From an uncultured Eubacteriales bacterium (lineage in GTDB: Bacteria; Bacillota; Clostridia; Lachnospirales; Lachnospiraceae): a DNA stretch of 6,436 nucleotides. The position numbers and the translations under genes are program-made. Below the pieces are notes generated by a model. That model had not been told where the DNA came from. It was given only the letters and a program-made list of their open reading frames with translations, and ran no database searches. The stretch lies in NCBI GenBank assembly GCA_900557175.1, contig USSL01000104.1, positions 1 through 6,436 of the forward strand, written 5' to 3'. Below are positions 5,711 to 6,436 of this stretch, piece after piece (positions within the stretch are counted from its first letter, which is position 1; every line of letters begins with the position of its first letter).

Positions 5711-5897
5711 CCTAAAAGGTGAAAAGCAAATATATGTTTTGTTAATAACGCAGAATCGACATATTTTGTCAAAAAAATATCGAAAAACCATTGACTTTTT
5801 TGGTTTTTGATAATGGAAAAAAATATAAAAAATTTATAGTGTTTTTATGAAAAAAAACAAATTAAAAAGAAATATTTTGAAAACTATGTGAATTGAC

Positions 5898-5926
5898 TTG
5901 AAATAACGGTGGAATATTGATATAAT
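5898..5926 (+). promoter_or_regulatory. hpf promoter (sigma-A)
   Basis: TTGAAA (5898-5903), a 17-bp spacer and TATAAT (5921-5926) predict a start near 5932-5934 and a leader of about 50 nt. The overlapping TTGACT (5893-5898) is a better -35 hexamer but would leave a 22-bp spacer. Upstream DNA is A/T-tract rich. Stress-sigma control, known for hpf in Bacillus, cannot be judged here. Confidence 0.75.
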
Positions 5927-5932
5927 TAAAAA

Positions 5933-5956
5933 TATCAAAAACGAATTGTTTTGATA
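5933..5956. promoter_or_regulatory. Palindromic element at the hpf start point
   Basis: TATCAAAA (5933-5940) and TTTTGATA (5949-5956) are perfect 8-bp arms around an 8-bp spacer, beginning at the predicted transcription start. The symmetry and position suit an operator. As RNA the stem would be weak, with one G-C pair. The cognate regulator is unknown. Confidence 0.45.
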
Positions 5957-5981
5957 ATCAATCTGCAAAGGAGTGGGTTCT

Positions 5982-6436
5982 ATGCGTTATATTATCAGCG
6001 GAAAGAATATTGAGGTTACACAGGGATTAAAGGACGCGATTTATGATAAGCTCGGAAAGCTTGGCAAGTATTTAAGTGAGGATACAGAGGTTATCGTAAC
6101 ACTGAGCGTTGAGAAGTTAAGACAGAAAATTGAGGTTACCATTCCTGTGAAAGGCAGCATTATCCGCGCCGAGCAGTCTTGTGACGATATGTATGTTTCG
6201 ATTGACTTAGTTGAGGAAGTGATTGAACGTCAGATGCGCAGATATAAAACAAGACTTGTCAATCAACAGCACGCGGCTTCGAATTTCCAAAAGGAATTTT
6301 TAGATTTGGATGCGGAAGAAGAACATGCAGTAAAGATTGTGAGAACAAAGCATTTTGCGATGAAACCGATGGATGTTGAAGAAGCATGTATACAGATGGA
6401 GCTTCTCGGACATAACTTTTTCGTTTTCAGAAATGC
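5982..6436 (+). CDS. hpf: Long-form ribosome hibernation promoting factor (3' end outside window)
   Basis: The open frame runs to the window edge, giving the first 151 residues of a protein normally about 175-180 aa. The N-terminal HPF/RaiA domain (1 to about 95, MRYIISGKNIEVTQGLKDAI...) binds the 30S decoding region. After a variable linker (about 96-115) comes the start of the C-terminal dimerisation domain: VKIVRTKHFAMKPMD (117-131) and the highly conserved MELLGHNFFVFRN (139-151). Long HPF proteins pair 70S ribosomes into inactive 100S dimers in stationary phase or stress. Start: AAAGGAG (5967-5973) is 8 nt upstream of ATG, an ideal spacing. In many Bacillota hpf is followed by secA; that lies beyond this window. 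Confidence 0.96.
   Translation, partial: MRYIISGKNIEVTQGLKDAIYDKLGKLGKYLSEDTEVIVTLSVEKLRQKIEVTIPVKGSIIRAEQSCDDMYVSIDLVEEVIERQMRRYKTRLVNQQHAASNFQKEFLDLDAEEEHAVKIVRTKHFAMKPMDVEEACIQMELLGHNFFVFRN

Larger units (their letters stand above)
5443..5981. other. Gene-free AT-rich region with origin-like features
   Basis: No credible gene was found in these 539 bp. The only long frame (minus strand, 5433-5699) runs through the DnaA boxes and the terminator and resembles nothing I know. Contents in order: a hairpin-forming repeat (5528-5546), dispersed ATCGAC motifs (5548-5784), six DnaA-box-like 9-mers (5612-5710), a very AT-rich tract (about 5760-5890), the hpf promoter (5898-5926), a palindromic element at its start point (5933-5956) and the hpf ribosome binding site. 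Confidence 0.8.

Noticed and set aside
5791..5814. Promoter TTGACT with GATAAT
   Set aside because: The spacer is only 12 bp, too short for sigma-A; the next TATAAA is 27 bp away.
5887..5895. Additional reverse DnaA box (TGTGAATTG)
   Set aside because: It has two mismatches at the otherwise conserved end positions and lies far from the cluster.

Overview
The window looks like a chromosomal segment of a low-to-moderate G+C Bacillota species, most probably a clostridial gut lineage such as Lachnospiraceae. This rests on consensus sigma-A promoters, strong purine Shine-Dalgarno sites, compact hairpin/T-run terminators, a tRNA without an encoded CCA, a clostridial-type CDF transporter with an extra C-terminal domain, a CvfB-type S1 protein, a multi-SH3 NlpC/P60 hydrolase and a long-form HPF. 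The taxon is an inference from gene style; no marker gene settles it.

Layout, left to right; every gene is on the + strand. (1) 2-1002: the end of a polar amino acid ABC transporter operon, with a partial permease translationally coupled to its ATPase. A promoter matching consensus in both hexamers lies in the last codons of the ATPase gene, and a terminator-like palindrome sits between it and the next gene. (2) 1102-2271: a cation diffusion facilitator whose metal-site residues (N, D, D, D) suggest manganese export, followed by a terminator. (3) 2357-2514: a complete stand-alone tRNA-Gln(CTG) unit with promoter, tRNA and terminator. (4) 2612-3448: a CvfB/YitL-like RNA-binding protein (three S1-like domains plus a winged helix). 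(5) 3456-5442: a secreted cell-wall hydrolase with a perfect sigma-A promoter, a match to the WalR box at the transcription start, a signal peptide, six SH3 repeats, a C-terminal NlpC/P60 domain and a strong terminator. (6) 5443-5981: a 540-bp gene-free, AT-rich region containing six DnaA-box-like 9-mers within 99 bp, other repeats, an AT-rich tract and the hpf promoter. (7) 5982-6436: the 5' part of hpf, which runs off the window.

The genes are mostly separate transcription units for housekeeping and envelope functions: amino acid uptake, metal homeostasis, translation (tRNA, ribosome hibernation), RNA-linked regulation and peptidoglycan turnover. The two most notable signals are regulatory. 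One is the oriC-like DnaA-box cluster, which has no dnaA or dnaN beside it in the window. The other is the WalR-box match at the start point of the NlpC/P60 gene, a position that would favour repression. No mobile element, CRISPR array or phage gene was seen.
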